A stretch of 13,144 nt of DNA from Euryarchaeota archaeon UBA170 (GCA_002499345.1 DALF01000023.1:1-13144); one strand, 5' to 3'; shown: positions 6,673 to 13,144, counted from the first letter of the stretch. A program made the numbers and translations. The notes: generated by a model not told the origin, from the sequence alone.

Positions 6673-8340
6673 ATGGATGTCATAGTTTCAACTCTCGCAA
6701 TTTTCTGGCTATTGCTAGCTCTGTCCTTCATTCTCATCAAGAGAGGTCTTTGGATTTTCAATGACGTAGCCAAGGGACTAAGCATGTTCATGCTCGAAAA
6801 GGCATTAGGCCCTGCAACTGACTTTGTAAGTGGACGCTCTGGATCCGCCTCTACTACATGGATTATCCATGGATTGGTTTGGGCCTTTGCCTCCTCTACT
6901 TTCACATTCATGGGCCTTTGGCTCAGTCATGATGCCACTGCTTTGCACAGCTTCGAATCTTGGGGATATCATCCCGACTCCTCAGAGCTGTTGTACGCCG
7001 GAAGGCTTACTGCTCTGTTCGGTGCTATCGGAATGCTGGTAGTCGGAGCTTCTCTTTACGCACTTCCTAAGCTATGTGGAACCCACCTAGCCAGTGAGTC
7101 AAACGCTACACTGGTCTCCTTGCTGTGGACGCTATCTGTATTGTTGATGTTCGTCGGTTCTCAGAATGAACAGATTCTAGGCATTACTATACTCCCAGTA
7201 GCTAATCTGCTTCTCACACTCGCTTCGACTGCCTTGATCATCAATGTGATACTCACAGTTTCTGAGGCTACCCAAGAGATCCCGTTTCCAGCATGGCTTA
7301 TTGTATATGCATTCATAGGAAATATTGCAGCCGTCCTAGCAGTCTTCGCAAGCGGTGCTTTCGACGAAGGAGTAGGTCAATGGCTACTTTTCCATCTCGT
7401 CGGAGGGACCTTCTTCTTCTGTGGACTAGCTGGCGTTTCACTCTACTCGGTATCCGTCGGTTCAGGTAATCCCCTTTGGTCAAAGTCACTCGTGGCATTC
7501 ACTCTCTTCGGGGCTATTATCACAATCAACCCAATGGGATCCACGGACCCATCCATGGTTGTGGATTTGTTCTCACTTTCTAGCAACGACCTTGACGCAT
7601 CTTCTAGGGACGTCATAGCAGGATCTTTCCTGATGGCGCTCTCAGCAATTCCAATTATCGCATTCAGCGCAAATATGCTAGTCACATTGCGAGGCGCTGA
7701 CGCTTTCGTGGAGAATCCAGATGCCCCTGGTATTGCCGAGCTAAACTTAGGAGCTTGGATGCTAATCCCTATTGCTATAGGTTCGCTATTCGTTCAGACT
7801 GATGCACTTGGAGGGGTCAACGAGCTTACTGGAATATCGCAATCAATCGATCTTATGGCCATCTGGCTAGTAATGATGCCATTATCCATAGGCTCCGCAC
7901 TGAACATACTACCAAGAGCTAGCGGAAGGCACCAACTTTCAGCTAATCGCTCTAGATGGGCTTTCTGGATGATGTCTGGAGGTGCTTTCCTAGGGCTACT
8001 CATCACCATGATGTCCGACTTCACAGACATGGCGCTTACTGAGTCAATGGCCGAGCAAGGAGCATCAATAAACATGGAGCTTAGGAAAGTCGGCTCAGTA
8101 ATGTTCTACGGAGCTGTCATCGGTGCAATATTCCACTGCACTAACACAATCAGTGGCCAGTATAGGGGACGAATAATGGGAGGTCCATCAGAAGCTTCCC
8201 TATCATCAATAGCCATCGAGTCATACACTCTAACCGGACCTACCAGCATCAGAAAGATTCTCGCTAGTGGGGCCACTCTAGATACTGAAGTTTCACCATC
8301 CGAGCAGAGCGAAGAGGAAGGCGCCCCTACCGAACTTTGA
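6673..8340 (+). CDS. Heme-copper oxidase subunit I-like (CcoN-like) membrane protein lacking most heme and copper ligands
   Basis: A 555-residue protein with about 13 membrane spans. Several segments match cbb3-oxidase subunit I landmarks. GRLTALFGAIGM (110-121) corresponds to the RLRPLH region. QWLLFHLVGG (236-245) corresponds to QWWYGHNAVG. GNPLWSKSL (265-273) corresponds to RPVYSYRLS. INPMGSTD (285-292) corresponds to AGPHHLHYT. VNELTGISQSIDLMAI (382-397) corresponds to VNALSHYTDWTIGHVH. IGSALNILPRASGR (406-419) corresponds to IGALYHMIPKVFGR. At the ligand positions, the low-spin heme His is F116, the paired CuB His are M288/G289, the late heme/metal His are G387, M395 and I397, and the catalytic Tyr is K271. 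Only H241 survives. The scaffold is therefore conserved but cannot bind the normal redox centres. It pairs with the 92-residue gene 10 bases upstream and is followed after 33 bases by YchF. The C-terminal 45 residues are a soluble acidic tail. The comparison uses remembered family motifs, not a computed alignment; the role is unknown. Confidence 0.72.
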   Translation: MDVIVSTLAIFWLLLALSFILIKRGLWIFNDVAKGLSMFMLEKALGPATDFVSGRSGSASTTWIIHGLVWAFASSTFTFMGLWLSHDATALHSFESWGYHPDSSELLYAGRLTALFGAIGMLVVGASLYALPKLCGTHLASESNATLVSLLWTLSVLLMFVGSQNEQILGITILPVANLLLTLASTALIINVILTVSEATQEIPFPAWLIVYAFIGNIAAVLAVFASGAFDEGVGQWLLFHLVGGTFFFCGLAGVSLYSVSVGSGNPLWSKSLVAFTLFGAIITINPMGSTDPSMVVDLFSLSSNDLDASSRDVIAGSFLMALSAIPIIAFSANMLVTLRGADAFVENPDAPGIAELNLGAWMLIPIAIGSLFVQTDALGGVNELTGISQSIDLMAIWLVMMPLSIGSALNILPRASGRHQLSANRSRWAFWMMSGGAFLGLLITMMSDFTDMALTESMAEQGASINMELRKVGSVMFYGAVIGAIFHCTNTISGQYRGRIMGGPSEASLSSIAIESYTLTGPTSIRKILASGATLDTEVSPSEQSEEEGAPTEL

Positions 8341-8373
8341 GGGCATGAGACCCCTCCCAGAGTAATGATATCC

Positions 8374-9660
8374 ATGCGAATAGGACTGGTAGGAAAGCCC
8401 AATGTCGGCAAATCTACCTCATTCTCAGCCTTGACAGAGACCCCAGTAGAGATTGCAAACTACCCCTTTACGACCATCGATCCAAATGTTGGGGTCGCAT
8501 GGCTTCCACTGAGAGGGCCATGCGCCTGCTTAGAGCTCAGAGAAAGGAGAGAGCAAGAAGGGAGAATGGAGAGTAAGAGAGAGCGGGATCCTCGTAAGGG
8601 AAGCATATGCATTCCCAACTCCGGAAGCTGTACCGATTACAATAGACTAGTACCAGTTACGATGATAGACGTTGCTGGCCTAGTTCCCGGCGCTCACAAG
8701 GGAAAAGGGAGAGGGAACCAGTTTCTCTCAGATTTAGCTAGGTGTGACGCGCTAATCCAAGTTATAGATGCATCAGGATCAACTGATATTGAGGGAAATC
8801 CTGTTGGATCAGGAGGATCAAACCCCTTGGAAGAGTATGAATTTCTAACCACAGAATTAGATGCTTGGATCAGCGGAATACTAAGCAACGGATGGGAGAG
8901 GGGAGCTAGGAGGGTCCAAGCAGAAGGGGATAGAGGACTAAATGACTTCATTTTAGATAGGCTAACGGGAATCGGAGCTAATGAGAGACACATCAGTGTC
9001 GGGATCTCCTCTGTTAGTGAAAATAATCCAGACGCGGGTATGCCTTGGACTTGGACAGAAAAAGAAATCACAACATTAGCTTCAGCAATTAGGATCCAAC
9101 TATTCCCTATCTTTGTTGCCGCAAATAAGGCTGACAAAGCTTCACCCGACTCCTGGTCGGAGCTAAAAAAATTAATCTCAGAATCTGGCGGGATTGTAGT
9201 CCCTACCAGCGCGGAGGCCGAACTAGCTTTGAGGAGGGCTTCAAGTGCCGGACTCATCGAAAATACACCAGGGAATTTTGAATTCAGAATCACCGAATTA
9301 GGAGAAATCAATCTTTCAGAGAAGCAGAGAACAGCTCTTGAGTCGATATCATCGTCTCTTGGGGCTTGGGAAGGAGGAGGACTTCTAGGCTTACTTGGAG
9401 AGGTTGTTTTTGGCATATTGGGGAGAAGAGTGGCCTATCCCGTCCAAGATGAAAACCATTGGACGGACGGTGATGGAAAAATACTTCCAGATGCTCTCTT
9501 GGTGCCTTCCGGAACTACTGCCAAAGAATTGGCCTTTCTAGTTCACACAGACTTAGGACAGGGATTCATCAAGGCGGTGGATGCACGTTCTGGGAGAATT
9601 ATTGGCTCTGATTATGAGATACTGGATAACGATGTGATAAGAATACACTCCAAGTCATAG
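8374..9660 (+). CDS. ychF: YchF/OLA1-type translation-associated GTPase/ATPase (archaeal form)
   Basis: A 428-residue Obg-related P-loop protein of the YchF subfamily, a cytosolic nucleotide hydrolase associated with ribosomes. Visible motifs: P-loop GKPNVGKS at residues 7-14, a switch region ANYPFTTIDPNVG (28-40), DVAGLVPGAHKGKGRGNQFL (99-118) for G3 and the following helix, VIDASGSTDIEGNPV (130-144) as in archaeal members, and NKAD (251-254) for base recognition. A C-terminal TGS domain covers about 354-427 and ends with the usual HTDLGQGFIKAVDARSG. Between C50/C52 and C79/C86 lies the archaeal Cys-containing insert, here lengthened by an Arg/Glu-rich stretch (about 55-76). The start is ATG 8374 (MRIGLVGKPN), exactly where family members begin, rather than the ATG three codons upstream. 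Its stop is immediately adjacent to that of the convergent anchored protein. Confidence 0.93.
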   Translation: MRIGLVGKPNVGKSTSFSALTETPVEIANYPFTTIDPNVGVAWLPLRGPCACLELRERREQEGRMESKRERDPRKGSICIPNSGSCTDYNRLVPVTMIDVAGLVPGAHKGKGRGNQFLSDLARCDALIQVIDASGSTDIEGNPVGSGGSNPLEEYEFLTTELDAWISGILSNGWERGARRVQAEGDRGLNDFILDRLTGIGANERHISVGISSVSENNPDAGMPWTWTEKEITTLASAIRIQLFPIFVAANKADKASPDSWSELKKLISESGGIVVPTSAEAELALRRASSAGLIENTPGNFEFRITELGEINLSEKQRTALESISSSLGAWEGGGLLGLLGEVVFGILGRRVAYPVQDENHWTDGDGKILPDALLVPSGTTAKELAFLVHTDLGQGFIKAVDARSGRIIGSDYEILDNDVIRIHSKS

Positions 9661-10350
9661 TTACTCTGTCGGCTCCACCATCGACTCTTCGATTACCACC
9701 TCGTAGGTAATCATCCTCCAAGTTATGTCAAAATCCTCGTCAGAGTCTACAATCCCTCCCACTATTGGAGCCGAGTTTATCTCAGCGGAGATTGTAGCTG
9801 ACCAAGTCCCAATTCCAAATCCATTGTCATTCCAGGTCTCGGATATTGTTTTCTGAGAAGATGTGATACTGAAGCTTTCTCCCGTGTAGTTAGTGGTTAC
9901 ATCCCATCTCATGGTGAAGCCACCATTGCCTCCCGTGCAAGTCCCATCTGCACTCTGATCTTGAATATCTCCGGATGCATGACCCTCAACATCCATTAGA
10001 TCGCTAACGCCGTCCACACTATCGGAGAAACCCGGACCAGGGTCATCATTGTCATTACATTGAACGATCAACTCAATGAAACCTATTTCCATATCTCCCA
10101 AATCTTCTATCCCTACCGTGAACTCAGTCATATGGGTGTCCCCATCTTCCAAAACAGTAGACTCTTCTAAGACAGACTCACTTTCGCTGAAACTGACTAT
10201 CCATTCCCCTTGTCCTGAGCCTCCCCCATTGGCCAATCCCTCATCCGCCAGAGGCATCCATGCGAAGTAAAGTGGAAATAGAAACATGAATACCATGGTA
10301 CCAGCGACCATTCCGATTTTTCTCGGGCTATCGAGCATGCTCAGTACCAT
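9661..10350 (-). CDS. Acidic extracytoplasmic protein with an N-terminal membrane anchor, unknown function
   Basis: About 229 residues from ATG 10350; a GTG at 10362 and an ATG at 10338 are alternatives. A short positively charged N-terminus (SPRKIG) is followed by one hydrophobic span (MVAGTMVFMFLFPLYFAWM), which fits an N-in/C-out anchor or uncleaved signal. The rest is a Gly/Ser/Asp/Glu-rich, predicted beta-strand-rich extracytoplasmic domain with only two cysteines, in IVQCND and GTCTGG, which might form a disulfide. N-x-T/S sequons such as NYT are present. I recognise no family; small anchored acidic proteins of this kind are common lineage-specific genes in marine archaea. It is transcribed towards YchF with the two stop codons directly abutting. 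A TTTTATTA element on the minus strand (10405-10412) is a possible TATA box about 55 bases before the start. Confidence 0.72.
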   Translation of the reverse strand: MVLSMLDSPRKIGMVAGTMVFMFLFPLYFAWMPLADEGLANGGGSGQGEWIVSFSESESVLEESTVLEDGDTHMTEFTVGIEDLGDMEIGFIELIVQCNDNDDPGPGFSDSVDGVSDLMDVEGHASGDIQDQSADGTCTGGNGGFTMRWDVTTNYTGESFSITSSQKTISETWNDNGFGIGTWSATISAEINSAPIVGGIVDSDEDFDITWRMITYEVVIEESMVEPTE

Positions 10351-10404
10351 TTGATTCAGCACTGCAAAATCGCCATCTCTTTCAAATCCTCTCTACAGAG
10401 GCTC

Positions 10405-10412
10405 TAATAAAA
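10405..10412 (-). promoter_or_regulatory. Possible TATA box for the anchored acidic protein
   Basis: TTTTATTA on the minus strand is the best AT-rich element in the 95-base gap between the anchored-protein gene and the Trp-rich gene. It would place transcription start near 10382 and give a leader of about 30 bases. A short inverted repeat (CCTCT/AGAGG, 10388-10401) lies just downstream. Confidence 0.35.
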
Positions 10413-10445
10413 GCCCAATTTAACTTTCAAACACAGTTTCGAGTT

Positions 10446-10889
10446 CTAGATTATGCCCTCAGAAGAGAAAATCCTCCTTGATTTTCTGAACTCAGGAATG
10501 AAGTATCCAATCATAGATCTCTCCCAGAAACTCCATTTCCATGGGCATCTAGGTAGCGAATCAGTCCAATCCCGAAGAAATGTAAGCCACTCATCGCCAT
10601 CTATTGAATCTGGGACTTCGAAAGAGATCATCGTGACAACACCCGCTGAACCAGGAGTGTAGCTCCATGCTCTCAGGGAAAGCCCATCGGCAATCCCTCC
10701 CTCTATTTCCATTCCCAGAACTCTTGCAGAGTTGGTTAATGGTACTATTATGGCCCATCTGTGAACAACTCGTGACTCTTCTAGTCTCGACCCTTCCCAT
10801 CCTCTCTCTTCACATGCGATTCTAAAGTACCTTACTGCGTCAGTAGCGGTGATGGAAACTGGAATTTCCAGTACTCGAGTAGAATGCAT
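10446..10889 (-). CDS. Trp-rich protein of unknown function at the end of the ribosomal operon
   Basis: A 147-residue soluble protein from ATG 10887-10889 to TAG at 10446. It has no membrane span or signal. Eight tryptophans in 147 residues is unusually high, and most lie in a mixed alpha/beta pattern: strand MHSTRVLEIPVSI, helix ATDAVRYFRIACEERGW, then alternating strands (HRWAIIVPL, ARVLGMEIEGG, SLRAWSYTP, VVTMISFEVP) and a helix DEWLTFLRDWTDSL. The last part (WSFWERSMIGYFIPEFRKSRR) is basic and aromatic. The order strand-helix-strands-helix suggests a small alpha/beta sandwich, possibly ligand- or protein-binding, but no family is recognised. It lies 62 bases downstream of aL12 on the same strand, so it may be cotranscribed with the ribosomal stalk genes. 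Confidence 0.72.
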   Translation of the reverse strand: MHSTRVLEIPVSITATDAVRYFRIACEERGWEGSRLEESRVVHRWAIIVPLTNSARVLGMEIEGGIADGLSLRAWSYTPGSAGVVTMISFEVPDSIDGDEWLTFLRDWTDSLPRCPWKWSFWERSMIGYFIPEFRKSRRIFSSEGII

Positions 10890-10951
10890 ATGTAACTGCC
10901 AACAGGCTATCGCCCATAGCGCCTTCGCGATTCAGTTCAATTCATTACTGC

Positions 10952-11260
10952 TTATCCGAACAACGAGCCGAGCCCTTCGAAGCCACCATCGTCTTCCTCA
11001 GGCTCCTCTTCAACTGCGGCCTCAGCAGGAGCTTCTGAAGCTCCTCCAGCAGCAGCAGGTGCGGCGCCCGAAGCAACGGGTGCGGCTATAGCAGTGGCCA
11101 TAGCCTCTCCGATATCTACGGATCCTAACGAAGCAACCAGTGCCTTAACACGGGCGCCGTCAGCATCCACTCCGGCGGCAGTTAGCACAGCGCTAACGCC
11201 ATTCTCGTCAATCTCTTTCTCGGCCGAGTGCAGTAGCATTGCAGCATATACATATTCCAT
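10952..11260 (-). CDS. rpl12: Large-subunit ribosomal stalk protein P1/aL12
   Basis: A 102-residue archaeal stalk protein that dimerises and attaches to P0 (L10) to recruit translation factors to the ribosome. Typical features are the N-terminal dimerisation helices starting MEYVYAAMLLHSAEKEI with GVSAVLTAAGVDAD, an Ala/Gly/Pro-rich flexible hinge (about residues 60-85), and the acidic factor-binding tail ending GGFEGLGSLFG. The start is ATG 11258-11260, set by GGTGA (11265-11269 on the complementary strand) 4 bases upstream. A longer reading from 11314 would add 18 residues overlapping the L10 tail and is rejected. It lies 16 bases after the L10 stop, in the standard L1-L10-L12 order. Confidence 0.97.
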   Translation of the reverse strand: MEYVYAAMLLHSAEKEIDENGVSAVLTAAGVDADGARVKALVASLGSVDIGEAMATAIAAPVASGAAPAAAGGASEAPAEAAVEEEPEEDDGGFEGLGSLFG

Positions 11261-11264
11261 TTTT

Positions 11265-11269
11265 TCACC
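11265..11269 (-). promoter_or_regulatory. GGTGA ribosome-binding site of rpl12
   Basis: GGTGA on the minus strand ends 4 bases before the ATG at 11260. It fits the archaeal 16S anti-SD sequence and rules out the longer upstream start. Confidence 0.8.
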
Positions 11270-11276
11270 TTCTTTT

Positions 11277-12296
11277 TCATCCGAAGAGGTCGCCAAGTCC
11301 ACCGAACCCAGCATCCTCCTCTTCCTCCTCTTCCTCGGCTACAGCTTCACTAGCTTCACCCTCTGCCGCTTCTGAGGCTGCGGCATCAGCACCAGACGAA
11401 GACACCGCTGCACCCAGTGCAGCGACAAGCTCTTCGTCAAGAGCTGAGGAATCTAATCGGCCAGCTATGGCCATCGCGTGCGCATTTGCACGCGATATTA
11501 TGAATGAAGCCGTTTTGTCATTGACAATTCCAGCTTCTAAAGCGACGGACATAGCCTCGCCACTAGCCTTGGATAATATTGCAGGCATGGTTACACTGGA
11601 GAACCATCGTACGTTACATGCCAGGTTGTAAGCTCCTGATGTAGCCTGAACGATATCATTCCTGAGTCCGTCAGTATCGAGATCTAATTCGGACGAGGAA
11701 AGAACCTCTCCATCATCTATCACTCCCATCAGTATAAGTCCAATCTCTATTGGGTTGATGCCAAGCTTAGAAAGCATCAATCCGAGCTCTCCCTCGATTG
11801 GCTCTCCCTTATTGACGACGGTGACAGTTTTCTGAATAGCTACTGCACCCTTGTCTATCTTGGCTGGAATTCCAACGGCATTGAACTCCCCCACTATTGG
11901 ACCCGGTCCAAATTCGGTTGGCCCTGCCTCGACTACGATATCTTCAGGAGCAATCTCTCCTTCCTTGGCCGCTCTTCCCTGCCTCGTCTTCTCCAATTCA
12001 TCGAATAATTCGTAGCAGTTCAGAGAGTCGGTGTGTACAACACATGGCTGTATGGCCCCTTCAAGCAACGCCTCTAAATTGTCTTCAGACAATCCCGCCT
12101 CTTTCCAAGCCAACCTGATTAGACTCTTCTTGGCCATTGTCATTGTCAGCATTCCACGAAGAGAGCTTCTCATGTCCAGCATATTCTTTGCCGGGACTCC
12201 GGAAACATCGACTACGCCGACAATTCCATCTTTCCCAACCATGTCCTTCAACTCACTGACACGGTCAGGCTTCCATCCGGCTACCTTTGGAATCAA
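11277..12296 (-). CDS. rplP0: Large-subunit ribosomal protein uL10 / P0 (stalk base)
   Basis: A 339-residue archaeal P0. It binds 23S rRNA at the GTPase-associated centre and carries the L12 dimers. Recognisable parts: the N-terminal rRNA-binding domain (IPKVAGWKPDRVSELKDMV, then VGVVDVSGVPAKNMLDMRSSLRG and MTMAKKSLIRLAW), the archaeal/eukaryotic inserted domain around the GPTEFGPGPIVGEF segment, C-terminal helical spine segments for L12 dimer binding, and the acidic tail ending DAGFGGLGDLFG, shared with aL12. The start is taken as TTG 12296, because GAGGTGA lies 4 bases upstream and the protein then begins with IPKVAGWK as expected. The TTG overlaps the L1 stop codon (TTGA), suggesting coupled translation. 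A TTG at 12347 would overlap L1 by 55 bases. Confidence 0.95.
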   Translation of the reverse strand: MIPKVAGWKPDRVSELKDMVGKDGIVGVVDVSGVPAKNMLDMRSSLRGMLTMTMAKKSLIRLAWKEAGLSEDNLEALLEGAIQPCVVHTDSLNCYELFDELEKTRQGRAAKEGEIAPEDIVVEAGPTEFGPGPIVGEFNAVGIPAKIDKGAVAIQKTVTVVNKGEPIEGELGLMLSKLGINPIEIGLILMGVIDDGEVLSSSELDLDTDGLRNDIVQATSGAYNLACNVRWFSSVTMPAILSKASGEAMSVALEAGIVNDKTASFIISRANAHAMAIAGRLDSSALDEELVAALGAAVSSSGADAAASEAAEGEASEAVAEEEEEEEDAGFGGLGDLFG

Positions 12297-12937
12297 GTAA
12301 TCACCTCGACCTTGTACGATGGGCCCATGGATGTCTTGACGTAGCAAGATCTGATGTTGCCTGTGCCTCTCTCAAGCCTACCCATTACCCTATTCCAGAT
12401 TGCCATTGCGTTAAGCGTTAGGTCATCAAGACCTTGCTCTCTAGATCCTAATGCTGTATGAAATGTGATTTTATCTCTTGACCTAACGACCGCGGTATCC
12501 TTCAGTCCATTTGCAATCATTGCAGGATCGACATTTGGTGGTACGGGCCTTGGCATCTTCCCCCTTGGTCCCAGGACAACTCCAAGGAACCTACCAACAG
12601 TGCCCATGTGAGGTATCTCCGATAGGAAGAAATCATACTTGTTTGCCATTTTCCTAGCCTGCTGACGATTTCCACCTAAGTCTTCAATGGTCATTGGGTC
12701 TATGACGTCCAATCCAGCGGCTCTTGCCTTTGCTGACATTTCCCCCCCCGCAAACATTGCAATCCTTACAGGCTTACCTCTGCCAGATGGGAGTCTTACT
12801 TCTTCCTGAATTCTGTTACTTGGATTCTTCAAGTCTACCTCTTTCAGTGTGAATGAGATTTCTACAGACTCTACGAACTTCCGTTCAGGAGATTCCTCTA
12901 GGGCTTGTCGAATAGCACTCTGTATATTTTCCTTCAT
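12293..12937 (-). CDS. rpl1: Large-subunit ribosomal protein uL1
   Basis: A 214-residue L1, the protein of the mobile L1 stalk of the 50S subunit, which helps move deacylated tRNA out of the E site. Family hallmarks: PSGRGKPVRIAMFAGGEM, the second-domain segment FLSEIPHMGTVGRFLGVVLG followed by PRGKMPRPVPP, and the late MGPSYKVE. Length is normal and the frame is intact across an 8-C homopolymer at 12742-12749. The start is ATG 12935-12937 with a strong GGAGGTG 7 bases upstream. It lies in operon between L11 (54-base gap) and L10 (stop/start overlap). Archaeal and bacterial L1 proteins are known to repress their own operon by binding an mRNA mimic of the 23S site; a candidate hairpin lies just upstream. 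Confidence 0.97.
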   Translation of the reverse strand: MKENIQSAIRQALEESPERKFVESVEISFTLKEVDLKNPSNRIQEEVRLPSGRGKPVRIAMFAGGEMSAKARAAGLDVIDPMTIEDLGGNRQQARKMANKYDFFLSEIPHMGTVGRFLGVVLGPRGKMPRPVPPNVDPAMIANGLKDTAVVRSRDKITFHTALGSREQGLDDLTLNAMAIWNRVMGRLERGTGNIRSCYVKTSMGPSYKVEVIT

Positions 12938-12944
12938 TTTAATA

Positions 12945-12951
12945 CACCTCC
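12945..12951 (-). promoter_or_regulatory. Strong GGAGGTG ribosome-binding site of rpl1
   Basis: GGAGGTG on the minus strand is the longest anti-SD match in the window, 7 bases before the L1 ATG. It directly follows the candidate regulatory hairpin. Confidence 0.8.
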
Positions 12952-12979
12952 GCGGTCAACGAGGAAAACCCTCTCCCGC
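12952..12979 (-). promoter_or_regulatory. Two-helix hairpin with asymmetric loop before rpl1 (candidate L1 autoregulatory site)
   Basis: On the minus strand the RNA folds by eye as GCGG (12979-12976) with CCGC (12955-12952), an asymmetric internal loop (GA on one side, GUUGA on the other), then GAGG (12973-12970) with CCUC (12964-12961), closed by a short U-rich loop. Two short helices joined by an asymmetric loop is the general form of L1-binding sites in 23S rRNA and in L1-operon mRNAs. The structure abuts the L1 ribosome-binding site. Confidence 0.45.
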
Positions 12980-12991
12980 AATTCGTGATTG

Positions 12992-13144
12992 TCAAGCGAA
13001 ATGCTCGGCAAAATCCCCCTTGCTCATGGCACTAAGAGCGTCCTTAGGAGACATCCCTTCAACATTCACTCGCATCGAAACACAGGTTCCCATTATTTCT
13101 CTGCATCTTGCGTAAAGCGTTGCACCAGTAAGCCTATCCTTCTG
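12992..13144 (-). CDS. rpl11: Large-subunit ribosomal protein uL11, C-terminal part (5' end beyond window)
   Basis: The last 50 codons of L11 enter from the right edge and end at TGA 12992-12994. The C-terminal rRNA-binding domain is recognisable by YARCREIMGTCVSMRVNVEG followed by SPKDALSAMSKGDFAEHFA. In archaeal L11 the GTCVSMGVTVEG-like segment occurs at this position. L11 binds the 23S GTPase-associated region next to P0, so its place ahead of L1-L10-L12 is the standard order. No start can be seen. Confidence 0.93.
   Translation of the reverse strand, partial: QKDRLTGATLYARCREIMGTCVSMRVNVEGMSPKDALSAMSKGDFAEHFA

Noticed and set aside
8694..9416. 240-codon open frame on the minus strand inside the YchF gene
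   Set aside because: It lies fully antisense to a gene with complete GTPase motifs, is low-complexity and Ser/Pro-rich, and shows no domain.
11277..11400. Repetitive acidic coding stretches in L10 and L12 as possible DNA repeats
   Set aside because: They encode the shared acidic stalk tails, a normal property of archaeal P0 and P1 proteins, not a mobile or tandem repeat.
12742..12749. Eight-C homopolymer in rpl1 as a possible frameshift or sequencing error
   Set aside because: The L1 frame reads correctly on both sides (FAGGEMSAKA), so the run length is right.

Overview
The window reads as a chromosomal stretch from a mesophilic archaeon. The best guess is a Marine Group II euryarchaeote (Poseidoniales-like), but no 16S or other marker settles the lineage. 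Archaeal evidence: the right edge carries the L11-L1-L10(P0)-L12(P1) gene order with archaeal-type stalk proteins that share an acidic tail ending in a Leu-Phe-Gly peptide; there is an archaeosine radical SAM enzyme (RaSEA); the YchF GTPase has the archaeal Cys-rich insert; and the ribosome-binding sites are GGTGA/GGAGGTG. Gene density is very high, no gap exceeds about 110 bases, and no tRNA, rRNA, CRISPR array, insertion sequence or prophage gene was seen.

Layout, left to right. Positions 2-307 (+) hold the end of a truncated gene whose C-terminus resembles RecB/Cas4-type PD-(D/E)XK nucleases. Next (+) are an intact M20 metallopeptidase and a 210-residue coiled-coil protein. They converge on a minus-strand pair: a UMF1/Atg22-type MFS transporter, then a membrane-anchored left-handed beta-helix acyltransferase-like protein. 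A short divergent promoter region (5053-5159) separates that pair from a plus-strand run: RaSEA, a 92-residue two-helix membrane protein, a 555-residue polytopic protein and a YchF-family GTPase. YchF meets, stop to stop with no spacer, a minus-strand gene for an acidic protein with an N-terminal membrane anchor. Further right, and also on the minus strand, is the ribosomal operon, transcribed leftward from the right edge: L11 (partial), L1, L10, L12 and a Trp-rich unknown protein.

The most unusual feature is the 92 + 555 residue gene pair (6384-8340). The large protein keeps the fold and several landmark sequences of heme-copper oxidase subunit I, closest to cbb3-type CcoN. At the aligned positions nearly all heme- and copper-binding histidines are gone, and so is the catalytic tyrosine. 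It therefore looks like a non-redox derivative of an oxidase, paired with an unknown small membrane partner.

Other points of interest are a roughly 130-residue extracytoplasmic insertion in the MFS transporter, a two-helix hairpin directly upstream of the L1 ribosome-binding site that could be an L1 autoregulatory site, a 9-bp perfect inverted repeat leading into the coiled-coil gene, and a hairpin overlapping the ribosome-binding site of the 92-residue protein. All family assignments come from reading motifs by eye; no database search was run.
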